NCBI GenBank assembly: GCA_964415045.1
Contig: CAYPZL010000178.1
Location: forward strand, 1-11,658
Length of the DNA stretch: 11,658 nucleotides
Source of the DNA: CAYPZL01 sp964415045
Lineage (GTDB): Bacteria > Planctomycetota > Phycisphaerae > Sedimentisphaerales > Anaerobacaceae
Direction of reading: 5' to 3'
Below, in pieces: positions 1 to 6,933 of this stretch (position 1 is its first letter; each line of letters begins with the position of its first letter). Made by a program: the position numbers and the translations under genes. The notes below the pieces were generated by a model. It saw only the letters and a list, made by a program, of their open reading frames with translations. It had not been told where the DNA came from and did no database searches.

Positions 1-50
1 AAGCCTAATCTCCATTTTGCAAAACTCTACCTCCAAGTCTGAATCGCCGA

Positions 51-1139
51 CTACGGATTCAACAGCTCCATCGTCAGGGTCTGGTCTATGGTGAGATGAG
101 GGTTGGCCCGAATCCCCATGGGCGGCAGCGAAGCCCTCATTTCCACCCGGTACATCTGCGTGCGTTGGAGCACGCGACCGGCATCGATATCGAAGAGCTC
201 CTGCCCCGAGCCCTGCAACGCGAGGACCTGGTAGGCCCCGAGAAAGCCGAAGGTGCCGCTCATTTGAAAACGTCCCGCGTACGGCACGGGCCACGTAGCA
301 GGGACGGCCTCCGCCGCGCTGTACGCGCTCTCGATGACCGCCACAGGCGCCGCGTCGCCGGCGCGAATCTTCTTGAGCGTATACGTCACATCGCGCGCCT
401 TGCGAATCACCATGGGCGTCGGCACCGGCAGCTTCGAGACCCAGGACTGGCCCACTCTCACTCCTTCGGCGGGCAGTTCCACGCTCGATACGCTGTCCCA
501 GAGGAACCACTGGCTGGCGGTGAAATCACCGATCATATCCGGCTCTTTGACCCGGCCCCGGGAGCTGTCGGCCCGAAACGCCTTGGCGCCCATCTCCTTG
601 ATAAAGGCTTCGAGTTCCGCGGCGTCGACGATCCTGCCCCGCGAATCGACTTTGAACGTAAAGCTCTTGCCGCGAGCGCTCTGGACGGCGTCGTTTGCGA
701 CGGTGCGTTGGGCGGGCCCACCCGCGCGCCTCGCTTCAACCGATTCACACGTCGCCCGCAGGGTGCTGACGCCGTAGGGATCGACCTCCAGGGCCGTGTA
801 GGCAACGACCATCTCCAGTTGTTCCGACTGTTTCTGGACGCGGTTCTGGCTCGGAGCGGCGTTCGGGTCCCAGTCCAGAGCAATCTCCCTGCTGCTGACG
901 AACCTGTACCGGAGGGTCTGCCCTTGCTGGAAGTCAACCGTCAGGAAGACGCGGTCGCCATCCGGGGTTCCTTTTCCCGCTTCGATGCCGCCGGCGTCAT
1001 CGCCGGCGGTTCTGCATCCGGCCGACAACGCCAGCAAAACGACCACCAGGATCGCGCCTGCGTTTCTCAAAACTCTTGCTTTCACTCGCTCTGCCCCAAC
1101 CTTTCCGTCGCCGGTTGAAAACCTCGATCCAGCGTTCAT
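51..1139 (-). CDS. Predicted lipoprotein of unknown function, DUF6263-like, paralogue of the upstream gene
   Basis: The protein has 362 residues from the ATG at 1139. A basic stretch, a hydrophobic segment (around AGAILVVVLLALSAGC) and a cysteine form a type II lipoprotein signal, so it is probably exported and lipid-anchored. The rest looks beta-rich, with no catalytic motif I can recognise. It aligns by eye with the gene at 1151-2290: GQTLRYRF/GHSTTYKV near the N-terminus, RVGQSW/RPGQDW and YTLKKI/YTLKEV in the second half. The overall form resembles Pfam DUF6263; that name is from memory. The start is uncertain. GTG at 1148 has the best ribosome site (GGAG, 5-nt spacing, lying over the upstream gene's end). 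GTG at 1082 would place the signal peptide right at the N-terminus. Only 11 bp separate it from the upstream gene, so the two are almost surely one operon. Function unknown. Confidence 0.8.
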   Translation of the reverse strand: MNAGSRFSTGDGKVGAERVKARVLRNAGAILVVVLLALSAGCRTAGDDAGGIEAGKGTPDGDRVFLTVDFQQGQTLRYRFVSSREIALDWDPNAAPSQNRVQKQSEQLEMVVAYTALEVDPYGVSTLRATCESVEARRAGGPAQRTVANDAVQSARGKSFTFKVDSRGRIVDAAELEAFIKEMGAKAFRADSSRGRVKEPDMIGDFTASQWFLWDSVSSVELPAEGVRVGQSWVSKLPVPTPMVIRKARDVTYTLKKIRAGDAAPVAVIESAYSAAEAVPATWPVPYAGRFQMSGTFGFLGAYQVLALQGSGQELFDIDAGRVLQRTQMYRVEMRASLPPMGIRANPHLTIDQTLTMELLNP

Positions 1140-1150
1140 ATCCTGCACGA

Positions 1151-2290
1151 TCACTCCACGCTCTCGAGACGGTACAACTGCATCGCCGACATGCGCAGCG
1201 CCGACGGCCTGGCCTCGCCGGCCACCGCCTGCGGGTCGGCCACCACCCACTCGGTGCGCATCTCTTCGGCGTACCGACGGATCGTGCCGGTGGCAAGCTC
1301 CAATTCGAGCCGGCCTTCATAACTCGCGGTGTTGTCGAACATGCCTGCGAACGGATTGACCACCTGCTGCTTGTGCATCTCTTCGGCCAGGGCCGCCGAG
1401 GGAATGGCCTTCATCTCGATCACGGCCAGCGGGCCTTCGTCGGCCTTCACCTCCTTGAGCGTGTATATCCGCTCGTACGACTGGGCGCCCATCATTCCAA
1501 AGGAGAACGCCTTGACGCTGCTCCAATCCTGACCCGGACGAACGATCTTCTCCTTCGAGGCCGAAAGGGCGACCACCTCGTGCCGCTGGAGGATCCGGCC
1601 GCGCGAGAGGAGCTTCTGGGCCGTGTCATGGCCCGGCAAAGGGCCCTCCAGGGCCTTCCGCAAGGGCTCGACGTCGATCAGCGCCAGAATCTCGCCCCGG
1701 GCCGACATTTCCAGCTTGTAGCCCTTGCCCACCAGCTTCGCCAACGGATTGTCTTGATCCTCCTCCCGCGCGCTGTCGAAATCGAGGATAACCTCGTCCC
1801 GCATACGCCCCAGGTACTTCAGCGCCTTGATGGTGATCTGAACCACCGCGTCGCCTTCGGCATCGACGCTCTCGATACGCTGCTCGAACGTCATCTCGAC
1901 ACGGCTGCCCGAGTGTCCGCCCTTGAAGGCCGCCGGCCTGGTCCCCGGCGCGCCTTCCCACTGCACGCCCTTTTGCACCTCGGTTGTCACCTTGTACGTC
2001 GTACTGTGACCCGGGGCAAACTTCAGCGCCAGCTCCACCGCCGGGGCGGGCTCATTGGGCTCAGCGACAGGGACTTCTTCATCCGGCGCCGTCGGGGGCG
2101 TCTGAGCGACAGCCTGCGCCGAGGAGTCCTCCTCAGGCATCGTCGCCTCCGCAGGCGTGACCGCTGCGCTCTCCGGCAGCGGCTCGATCTCGAAAGAACC
2201 CGGGTCCACCCCCCTGCAACCGCAAATCACCCCCGACAGGCAGACGATAACGCTGTAGAGGATACCGTTGAGTCGAGCTGTCTTTGCCAT
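1151..2290 (-). CDS. Predicted lipoprotein of unknown function, DUF6263-like, first gene of the pair
   Basis: The protein has 379 residues. It starts with a short basic region and a hydrophobic stretch ending at VICGC, a lipobox-like site with an unusual Cys at -2. A Pro/Glu/Ala-rich, probably disordered linker (about residues 33-75) follows, then a beta-rich body starting near LALKFAPG. The body contains GEILALIDVEPL, RPGQDW, YTLKEVKA and LAVIEMKA, each with a counterpart in the gene at 51-1139, so the two arose by tandem duplication. The ATG is preceded by GGGGAT as a ribosome site, and a TATAAT promoter lies about 60 bp upstream. No enzyme motif is visible. The likely place is the periplasm or the outer-membrane face. 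Assignment to DUF6263 is a family resemblance only. Confidence 0.82.
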   Translation of the reverse strand: MAKTARLNGILYSVIVCLSGVICGCRGVDPGSFEIEPLPESAAVTPAEATMPEEDSSAQAVAQTPPTAPDEEVPVAEPNEPAPAVELALKFAPGHSTTYKVTTEVQKGVQWEGAPGTRPAAFKGGHSGSRVEMTFEQRIESVDAEGDAVVQITIKALKYLGRMRDEVILDFDSAREEDQDNPLAKLVGKGYKLEMSARGEILALIDVEPLRKALEGPLPGHDTAQKLLSRGRILQRHEVVALSASKEKIVRPGQDWSSVKAFSFGMMGAQSYERIYTLKEVKADEGPLAVIEMKAIPSAALAEEMHKQQVVNPFAGMFDNTASYEGRLELELATGTIRRYAEEMRTEWVVADPQAVAGEARPSALRMSAMQLYRLESVE

Positions 2291-2347
2291 ACAATCCCCG
2301 TATCAATCTCTTCCATCTCGTGCCGACTCCTCCCCATACGAGGGATA

Positions 2348-2375
2348 ATTATAGGCTCACCGGCGCGCCAAACAA
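2348..2375 (-). promoter_or_regulatory. Sigma70-like promoter for the two lipoprotein genes
   Basis: Read on the minus strand, TTGTTT (2375-2370) and a perfect TATAAT (2353-2348) are 16 bp apart. Transcription would start near 2341 and give a leader of about 50 nt before the ATG at 2290. The -35 box matches the consensus at only three of six positions; the -10 is exact. It sits in the 172-bp gap between divergent genes. Confidence 0.55.
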
Positions 2376-2413
2376 CGATTTTTCCTTTATTTATCCCCGG
2401 TCGGAGACTACAC

Positions 2414-2442
2414 TTGGTGGTTTTCATGCTTGTCGTTACATT
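2414..2442 (+). promoter_or_regulatory. Weak candidate promoter for ilvD, with its ribosome site just after
   Basis: TTGGTG (2414-2419) and TACATT (2437-2442) are 17 bp apart. Transcription would start near 2449, just before the ribosome site GGGAG at 2451-2455, which is 7 nt from the ATG at 2463. Both boxes are imperfect. I see no branched-chain amino-acid leader peptide or attenuator in this gap. The GGGAG site decides the ilvD start in favour of 2463 over the upstream in-frame ATG at 2430. Confidence 0.25.
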
Positions 2443-2462
2443 TACGGTTTGGGAGACAACCC

Positions 2463-4133
2463 ATGATGAGAAGTGATACGGTCAAGAAAGGCTTTCAACG
2501 GGCGCCCCACCGGGGCCTGCTCCACGCCTGCGGCGTCAGCCGGGCGGATATCGAGAAGCCCTTTATCGGCGTGGCCAACAGTTTCTGCGAGATCGTCCCG
2601 GGCCACGTCCACCTCGACAAGGTCTCGCGGGTGGTCAAAGACGCGGTCCGCCAGGCCGGAGGAACGCCCTTCGAGTTCAACACCATCGCCGTCTGCGACG
2701 GGATTGCGATGGGACACATGGGCATGCGCTACTCGCTGGCGTCGCGCGAGATCGTGGCCGACTCGGTCGAGACCATGGTCCGCGCTCATTGCTTCGACGG
2801 ACTCATCTGCATTCCCAATTGCGACAAGATCATCCCGGGCATGCTCATGGCCGCGGTGCGCTTGAACATTCCGACCATTTTCGTTTCCGGCGGGCCCATG
2901 AAAGCCGGCAAAACCAAAGACGGCCAGGTCGCCGACCTGATCTCCATCTTCGAAGGCGTGGCCGCCTACAACGCCGGCAAGATCACCGAGGACGATCTGG
3001 CAGACCTCGAATGCGCCGGCTGCCCGACGCAGGGAAGCTGTTCGGGCATGTTCACCGCCAATTCCATGAACTGCCTGTGCGAAGCCATCGGCATGGCGCT
3101 GCCCGGCAACGGCACCATTCTCGCCGTCGACCCGCGCCGGCAAGAGCTGTACAAAGCGGCGGGCCGGCAGATCATGACCCTGATCGAAAAGGACATCAAG
3201 CCGCTGGACTGCATCAGCGTCAAGTCCATGGACAACGCCCTGACGCTGGACATGGCGATGGGCGGCTCGACGAACACCGTCCTGCACACGCTGGCCGTCG
3301 CCAGCGAGGCGGGGATCGAATACGACCTCGACCGCATCAACGACATCACGGCCCGGTGCCCGAATATCTGCAAGGTTTCGCCGTCGAGCAAGGTTCACAT
3401 CGAGGACGTGGACGCCGCCGGCGGCATCAGCGCCATCCTGAACGAAGTCAGCAAGATCCCGAACCTGCTCAACCTGGACTGCCCCACGGTCACGGGCCAA
3501 ACGCTCGGCGAGAATATCGCCGCTGCCGAGATCAAGGACACCGAGGTCATCCACCGGCTCGACAATGCCTATTCCCAGACCGGAGGCCTGTCGATCCTGC
3601 GCGGCAATCTCGCTCCCAACGGCTGCGTGGTCAAGACCGCCGGCGTGGCGCCTTCGATGCTTTCCCATACCGGATCCGCGGTCATCTTCGAGAGCCAGGA
3701 AGACGCCTGCGAAGGCATCCTGGCCGACAAGGTCAAGGAAGGCGACGTGGTCGTGATCCGCTACGAAGGCCCCAAAGGCGGGCCCGGCATGCAGGAAATG
3801 CTCAGCCCGACCAGCTACATCATGGGCAAAGGCCTGGGCGAATCGGTCGCCCTGATCACCGACGGACGCTTCAGCGGCGGCACCCGCGGCGCGTGCATCG
3901 GGCACATCAGCCCCGAGGCCGCCGTCGGCGGACCCATCGGACTGCTCCGCGACGGAGACGTCATCGAAATCGACATCCCCAACAACAAGATCGACGTGAA
4001 GCTCTCCGACGAGGAGCTGGCGGCGCGCAAAAAGGCCTGGACGCCGCCCGAACCCCGCGTCAAGAAAGGCTACCTGGCCAAATACGCCGCCATGGCCACC
4101 AGCGCCGACACCGGCGCCGTCCTGAAATGGTAA
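2463..4133 (+). CDS. ilvD: Dihydroxy-acid dehydratase
   Basis: This enzyme dehydrates 2,3-dihydroxy-isovalerate and 2,3-dihydroxy-3-methylvalerate to the 2-keto acids that precede valine, leucine and isoleucine. It is cytoplasmic and needs an Fe-S cluster and Mg2+. The protein has 556 residues, the normal size of the shorter bacterial/archaeal form. Both family signatures are intact: NCDKIIPGMLMA at residues 119-130 and ALITDGRFSGGT at 463-474, whose serine (S471) is the expected catalytic base. Cluster-ligand cysteines are C120 and C193 (in GSCSGMF). Near the N-terminus it reads IVPGHVHL, as in the E. coli [4Fe-4S] enzyme, rather than the PCN/PCH form of [2Fe-2S] dehydratases, so an oxygen-sensitive [4Fe-4S] type is likely (inference). 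No ilvB, ilvN or ilvC is nearby. It is probably monocistronic. Confidence 0.97.
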   Translation: MMRSDTVKKGFQRAPHRGLLHACGVSRADIEKPFIGVANSFCEIVPGHVHLDKVSRVVKDAVRQAGGTPFEFNTIAVCDGIAMGHMGMRYSLASREIVADSVETMVRAHCFDGLICIPNCDKIIPGMLMAAVRLNIPTIFVSGGPMKAGKTKDGQVADLISIFEGVAAYNAGKITEDDLADLECAGCPTQGSCSGMFTANSMNCLCEAIGMALPGNGTILAVDPRRQELYKAAGRQIMTLIEKDIKPLDCISVKSMDNALTLDMAMGGSTNTVLHTLAVASEAGIEYDLDRINDITARCPNICKVSPSSKVHIEDVDAAGGISAILNEVSKIPNLLNLDCPTVTGQTLGENIAAAEIKDTEVIHRLDNAYSQTGGLSILRGNLAPNGCVVKTAGVAPSMLSHTGSAVIFESQEDACEGILADKVKEGDVVVIRYEGPKGGPGMQEMLSPTSYIMGKGLGESVALITDGRFSGGTRGACIGHISPEAAVGGPIGLLRDGDVIEIDIPNNKIDVKLSDEELAARKKAWTPPEPRVKKGYLAKYAAMATSADTGAVLKW

Positions 4134-4186
4134 ATCGCCGGCACAGCAGGTTCTGCGGCCATCGTGCATCCGGACTGTGAGAGCGC

Positions 4187-4215
4187 TTGGTGCGACCCTG
4201 CTCTTTCGGTATAAT
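4187..4215 (+). promoter_or_regulatory. Sigma70-like promoter for the MNT/HEPN module
   Basis: TTGGTG (4187-4192) and a perfect TATAAT (4210-4215) are 17 bp apart. Transcription would start near 4222. This gives the pair its own promoter independent of ilvD, and it argues against the upstream in-frame TTG at 4224 as the start codon because that TTG would lie at the very 5' end. Confidence 0.65.
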
Positions 4216-4228
4216 GGGGTTGATTGAT

Positions 4229-4241
4229 ACGGCAAGGCCGT
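4229..4241 (+). repeat. Short inverted repeat in the leader of the MNT/HEPN transcript
   Basis: ACGGC-AAG-GCCGT is a perfect 5-bp inverted repeat with a 3-nt loop. It lies between the predicted transcription start (~4222) and the weak ribosome site GGAA (4243-4246) of the first gene. It could be a leader hairpin that affects translation, an operator half-site pair for self-repression, or chance. Confidence 0.35.
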
Positions 4242-4253
4242 CGGAACGCAACC

Positions 4254-4568
4254 ATGCTGGCAAAACAAGCGATTGAAGACTTCACGAAGAGAACACGAGC
4301 CCTCTACGGCCACAGGCTGGTCAGAATCCTACTCTACGGTTCCTGCGCACGGAACGAGGCGACCACTGACTCCGACATCGACCTCGCCGTGGTGCTGGCC
4401 GGTACGGTCATGCCCGGCGCCGAAATCGACCGGTTGATCGAGATCGTAACCGATATCAACCTACATTACGGTGTGCTCTTATCAGTTTACCCCGTCTCCG
4501 AGCACGACTACCTACACACAAACAGCCCCCTGCTCATCAATCTTCGACGCGAGGGAGTTCCGGCATGA
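4254..4568 (+). CDS. MNT-type nucleotidyltransferase-domain protein, putative antitoxin
   Basis: The protein has 104 residues, typical of minimal nucleotidyltransferases of the polymerase-beta fold. The active-site signature is intact: G29-S30, ten residues, then D41-I-D43 (the GSx10DxD form), so it should bind metal and NTP. In characterised MNT/HEPN pairs the MNT protein neutralises the HEPN toxin by transferring AMP to a tyrosine; whether this one does so is inference. The ATG at 4254 has only a weak ribosome site (GGAA, 7 nt). Its last codons overlap the HEPN start by ATGA, implying coupled translation. Base use is visibly more AT-rich than in the flanking ilvD and mur genes, which suggests acquisition. 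Confidence 0.88.
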   Translation: MLAKQAIEDFTKRTRALYGHRLVRILLYGSCARNEATTDSDIDLAVVLAGTVMPGAEIDRLIEIVTDINLHYGVLLSVYPVSEHDYLHTNSPLLINLRREGVPA

Positions 4569-4948
4569 AAGAGGTTCACGCCCTTCTTCTCAAGGCAAAG
4601 CGCTACCTCAGAAGTGCAGAGTTGCTACTCGGCGATGCGGACTATGAGTCGTCCGTATCGAGGACCTACTATGCCATGTTCTACTGCGCCCAAGCCGCTC
4701 TCTTGACGAAGAACATGACCTTTTCTTCCCACCGAGGCGTGATCGCTGCTTTTGGTGAGCAGTTCATCAAAACAAATGTGTTTCCGCGGGAGCTGGGTAG
4801 GGAGCTAAACAGGGCTTTCGGGAAAAGACAGTTGGGCGATTACGAGTATACGTCCGTTGTATCCGACGAAGATGCCCGTCAACTCTTGACGACGGGGAAA
4901 GAGTTTTGCTGCACGATTGAGCGATGGATCACCGATTCTATGAGGTAG
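4565..4948 (+). CDS. HEPN-domain protein, putative toxin partner of the MNT protein
   Basis: This all-helical protein of 127 residues resembles Pfam HEPN/UPF0332. The hallmark helix SRTYYAMFYCAQAALL is at residues 32-47, SSHRG at 54-58, and KRQLGDYEY at 87-95. HEPN proteins paired with MNT genes are usually RNases whose catalytic motif is R-x4-6-H. Here the corresponding place reads R88-QLGD-Y93 with no histidine, so catalysis by the standard motif is doubtful. The tyrosines Y93 and Y95 are candidate sites for modification by the MNT partner (inference). It overlaps the upstream gene by 4 bp and has no other ribosome site. It may be a toxin, or a non-catalytic RNA- or nucleotide-binding partner. 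Confidence 0.87.
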   Translation: MKEVHALLLKAKRYLRSAELLLGDADYESSVSRTYYAMFYCAQAALLTKNMTFSSHRGVIAAFGEQFIKTNVFPRELGRELNRAFGKRQLGDYEYTSVVSDEDARQLLTTGKEFCCTIERWITDSMR

Positions 4949-5035
4949 GAATCGCTCGATACTCAGCGCACACCGACACCCGCAGGAAAGGAGGAGACGA
5001 ACCGGCGACCGTGGGGGAGATATTTGCGAACAACG

Positions 5036-5064
5036 TTCCCGTCGCGCGGCGTATCTGTTATCAT
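5036..5064 (+). promoter_or_regulatory. Weak candidate promoter for the YkgJ-like gene pair
   Basis: TTCCCG (5036-5041) and TATCAT (5059-5064) are 17 bp apart. The -10 matches at five of six positions and the -35 at three. The start would fall near 5071, only 3 nt before the ATG at 5074. No ribosome site precedes that ATG, so a leaderless or nearly leaderless transcript would be consistent. Confidence 0.3.
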
Positions 5065-5073
5065 CTGCCGACT

Positions 5074-5550
5074 ATGACGCAACGGAATAATTCGACAAAA
5101 TGGTATGTGGCGGGGTTGTGTTTTGAGTGCATTGAGTGCGGGGGGTGCTGCTCGGGGCCGGGGGAGGGGTATATCTGGACGGTTCGGCCGGAGATCGAGC
5201 TGATCGCGGCGCATCTGAAGATGACGCCGGGCGAGCTGCGGCAGAAGTACCTGCAGAGGGTGGGCTTGCGCACCACGATCGTCGAGCACGGCGTCACCAA
5301 GGACTGCATATTCCTCCGCAAAATCGGCGACAAGAAGCTGTGTGCGATCTACCCGGTGCGGCCGAACCAGTGCCGGACCTGGCCTTTCTGGTCGGACAAT
5401 TTGACCAGCCCGAACGCCTGGAATGAAGCGGCCCGCCGATGCCCCGGCATCAACCGGGGCCGGCATTACAGCTTCGAGGAAATCGAGAGGATCCGAAAGA
5501 GCAGGAGATGGTGGGAGAAGCAGACAGAGACCGCCTCATCGCGGAAGTAG
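5074..5550 (+). CDS. YkgJ-family cysteine-cluster protein (first of two)
   Basis: The protein has 158 residues and the CxxCxxCC signature of the putative zinc/iron-chelating YkgJ family (Pf03692-like): C19-x2-C22-x2-C25-C26. It is followed by further cysteines at 78, 90 and 100 in the family contexts DCIFL, LCAIYPVRP and NQCRTWPFW, with RRCPG near the C-terminus. These probably bind a metal ion or Fe-S cluster; no reaction is established for the family. The start at 5074 puts WYVAGL about ten residues in, as in relatives I recall. The open frame extends upstream to 4924 across the HEPN end, but that stretch looks noncoding. The next gene overlaps it and is of the same superfamily. Confidence 0.87.
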   Translation: MTQRNNSTKWYVAGLCFECIECGGCCSGPGEGYIWTVRPEIELIAAHLKMTPGELRQKYLQRVGLRTTIVEHGVTKDCIFLRKIGDKKLCAIYPVRPNQCRTWPFWSDNLTSPNAWNEAARRCPGINRGRHYSFEEIERIRKSRRWWEKQTETASSRK

Positions 5551-5990
5551 CGGCCGTGTACGAGTGGATCGACGCCCAGGTGCGCCAACACGCCGAGCGG
5601 GCCGGGCGCTGCAAGGCCTGCGGCGCGTGCTGCGACTTCGCGGCGTACGACCACCGTCTGTTCGTCACGCCGCCCGAACTGACCTACTTCGCGGCCAAAC
5701 TCAACGCCAAAGAACTAAGGCAAATGAGCGGCGGCCGATGTCCGTACCAGGAAGGCAAACACTGCGGCGTGCACGCAGTTCGCCTGGCGAGCTGCCGGAT
5801 CTTCTGCTGCAACGGCGACGACGCCTTCCAGAACGAACTGAGCGAGGCCGCCCTCAAGAAGCTCAAGGCGATATGCGAGCGCTTCCAGATACCCTATCGC
5901 TACCGCGAGCTGGGAAGCGCTCTAAGCGACTTCAATAGCGATACTTGTCAATCGGCTGAGGCACCTTGTCCTGCGGATCGCGAAGGTTGA
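5508..5990 (+). CDS. YkgJ-family cysteine-cluster protein (second of two)
   Basis: The protein has about 160 residues. C35-x2-C38-x2-C41-C42 is followed by DHRLFVTPPEL, GGRCPYQ, KHCGVH and SCRIFCC, the cysteine layout of another YkgJ subgroup; it differs clearly from the upstream copy, so this is not a recent duplication. A helical N-terminus (residues 6-30) precedes the cluster. The ATG at 5508 directly follows CAGGAG and overlaps the previous gene by 43 bp; GTG at 5556 (GGAAG about 8 nt upstream, 6 bp after the previous stop) is an equally possible start. The last ~19 residues are encoded antisense to the end of ftsQ and look unstructured. Metal chelation is inferred from the family. Confidence 0.82.
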   Translation: MVGEADRDRLIAEVAAVYEWIDAQVRQHAERAGRCKACGACCDFAAYDHRLFVTPPELTYFAAKLNAKELRQMSGGRCPYQEGKHCGVHAVRLASCRIFCCNGDDAFQNELSEAALKKLKAICERFQIPYRYRELGSALSDFNSDTCQSAEAPCPADREG

Positions 5991-6867
5991 TGTACTTGGC
6001 ACCGGCGCTGAGCGAGCCGTACTCCTTGTAGTAGGTGTAAATCTTGGCCAGCTTCTGCTCGTCCTTGGCTTCGAGATACTTGGCCCACTCTCCGATCTCG
6101 GCGCCCCAGATGATCTGCGTGCCGTCCTTGGTGTAAAGAACGATGTGGGAATCGCGCGGGCGTTTGCGACCCTTGTAGTTGCTGACGTCGATACTGGCGA
6201 TGTGGTCGAGCAACGGGCTGTCCGGCGTGATCTCGGTGTCCATGCGTTGGAGCAGGATAACCAGCGCCACGGCCGCCGCTAAGTCGTCGCGGTCGAATAC
6301 CTGCCCCGGCGAAGGGGTCAGCCCCATCGCGACTCCTTTGACCTCGACAATCGGCAGATGCGACATGGGCATGTGATCGAGCACCACAAGATCGGCGTCG
6401 ACGTAGAACCGGGACGAGCCCCGATCGATCAGCGCCAGCGGTTTGCGCCAGCGGGCCTTGACCCGCACCGCATCGTGCGTTACCTGGACTGCGACGTCGT
6501 CCAGCCAGGCCATGGGATCGAGGTTGCGTGCCACCACCTCGGCGGTCTCTTCCCGAAGCGGGAAGTGCGCCCCGCCGGCCATCGCCATGACCCGGGCCTT
6601 CAGATCCCAGTTGACCCAACGCGGCACGTCCACCAGAATCAGCGATCCTTCTTTGGCCGCCGTCTCCGAAACAACGTAGCCCTCGGCAAAACGAAGAAAC
6701 ACACCGGTCGCGGCCAGCAGACAGACGACCACCGTCACTTTGGTGATAGCGACCCAGTTCCAGCCGGAGCCCGGGCGACGCTTGCGCTTGTTGCCGCGCC
6801 ACGACAAAATCCGTTCCTTGATCCCGATCTTCTGTTTCCTTCTGGCCACTGTCCGTCTCAACTCCAA
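5932..6867 (-). CDS. ftsQ: Cell-division protein FtsQ/DivIB-like
   Basis: The protein has up to 311 residues, bitopic: a basic cytoplasmic N-terminus (1-36), one membrane span (about 37-60) and a periplasmic part. That part opens with a POTRA-like region (about 75-145, containing WLDDVAVQ then VRVKARWRKPLALID) and ends with a beta domain closing in KYINLRDP, as FtsQ proteins do. In other bacteria FtsQ links FtsB/FtsL to the septal machinery. Assignment rests on topology and on its place after ddl; sequence conservation in this family is low. The start is uncertain: TTG at 6867 (used here), TTG at 6861 and GTG at 6849 are all possible, and a TGA lies just upstream. It is last in the cluster, and its 3' end overlaps the convergent YkgJ-like gene. 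Confidence 0.8.
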   Translation of the reverse strand: MELRRTVARRKQKIGIKERILSWRGNKRKRRPGSGWNWVAITKVTVVVCLLAATGVFLRFAEGYVVSETAAKEGSLILVDVPRWVNWDLKARVMAMAGGAHFPLREETAEVVARNLDPMAWLDDVAVQVTHDAVRVKARWRKPLALIDRGSSRFYVDADLVVLDHMPMSHLPIVEVKGVAMGLTPSPGQVFDRDDLAAAVALVILLQRMDTEITPDSPLLDHIASIDVSNYKGRKRPRDSHIVLYTKDGTQIIWGAEIGEWAKYLEAKDEQKLAKIYTYYKEYGSLSAGAKYINLRDPQDKVPQPIDKYRY

Positions 6868-6933
6868 GAATCACATAACAATCGCAAGGACTCCGAGACA
6901 CCGGCCCTGACGCGATCCGTCTGTTTCTCTCTG

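Noticed and set aside
1..15. Possible start of a further minus-strand gene (ATG at 15, reading MEIRL) at the left edge
   Set aside because: Only five codons are visible and the nearest GGAGG is about 13 nt away, longer than normal; not enough to call.
2227..2314. Short minus-strand frame (MEEIDTG...) starting in the leader of the first lipoprotein gene
   Set aside because: It is out of frame with the lipoprotein, overlaps its signal-peptide region and has no features; the lipoprotein start has a proper signal sequence.
4134..4186. Terminator after ilvD
   Set aside because: Small imperfect complementary pieces (around CAGCAGGTTCTG) exist, but there is no stable stem and no T-run before the next promoter.
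2442..4313. 623-codon open frame on the minus strand opposite ilvD
   Set aside because: It is a mirror of a GC-rich gene: composition is repetitive Val/Ala/Asp/Gly, with no family features, while the plus strand encodes an unmistakable IlvD.
4924..5073. Upstream in-frame extension of the first YkgJ-like gene across the end of the HEPN gene
   Set aside because: The extension has no family similarity, overlaps HEPN, and relatives begin about ten residues before the WY motif that follows the ATG at 5074.
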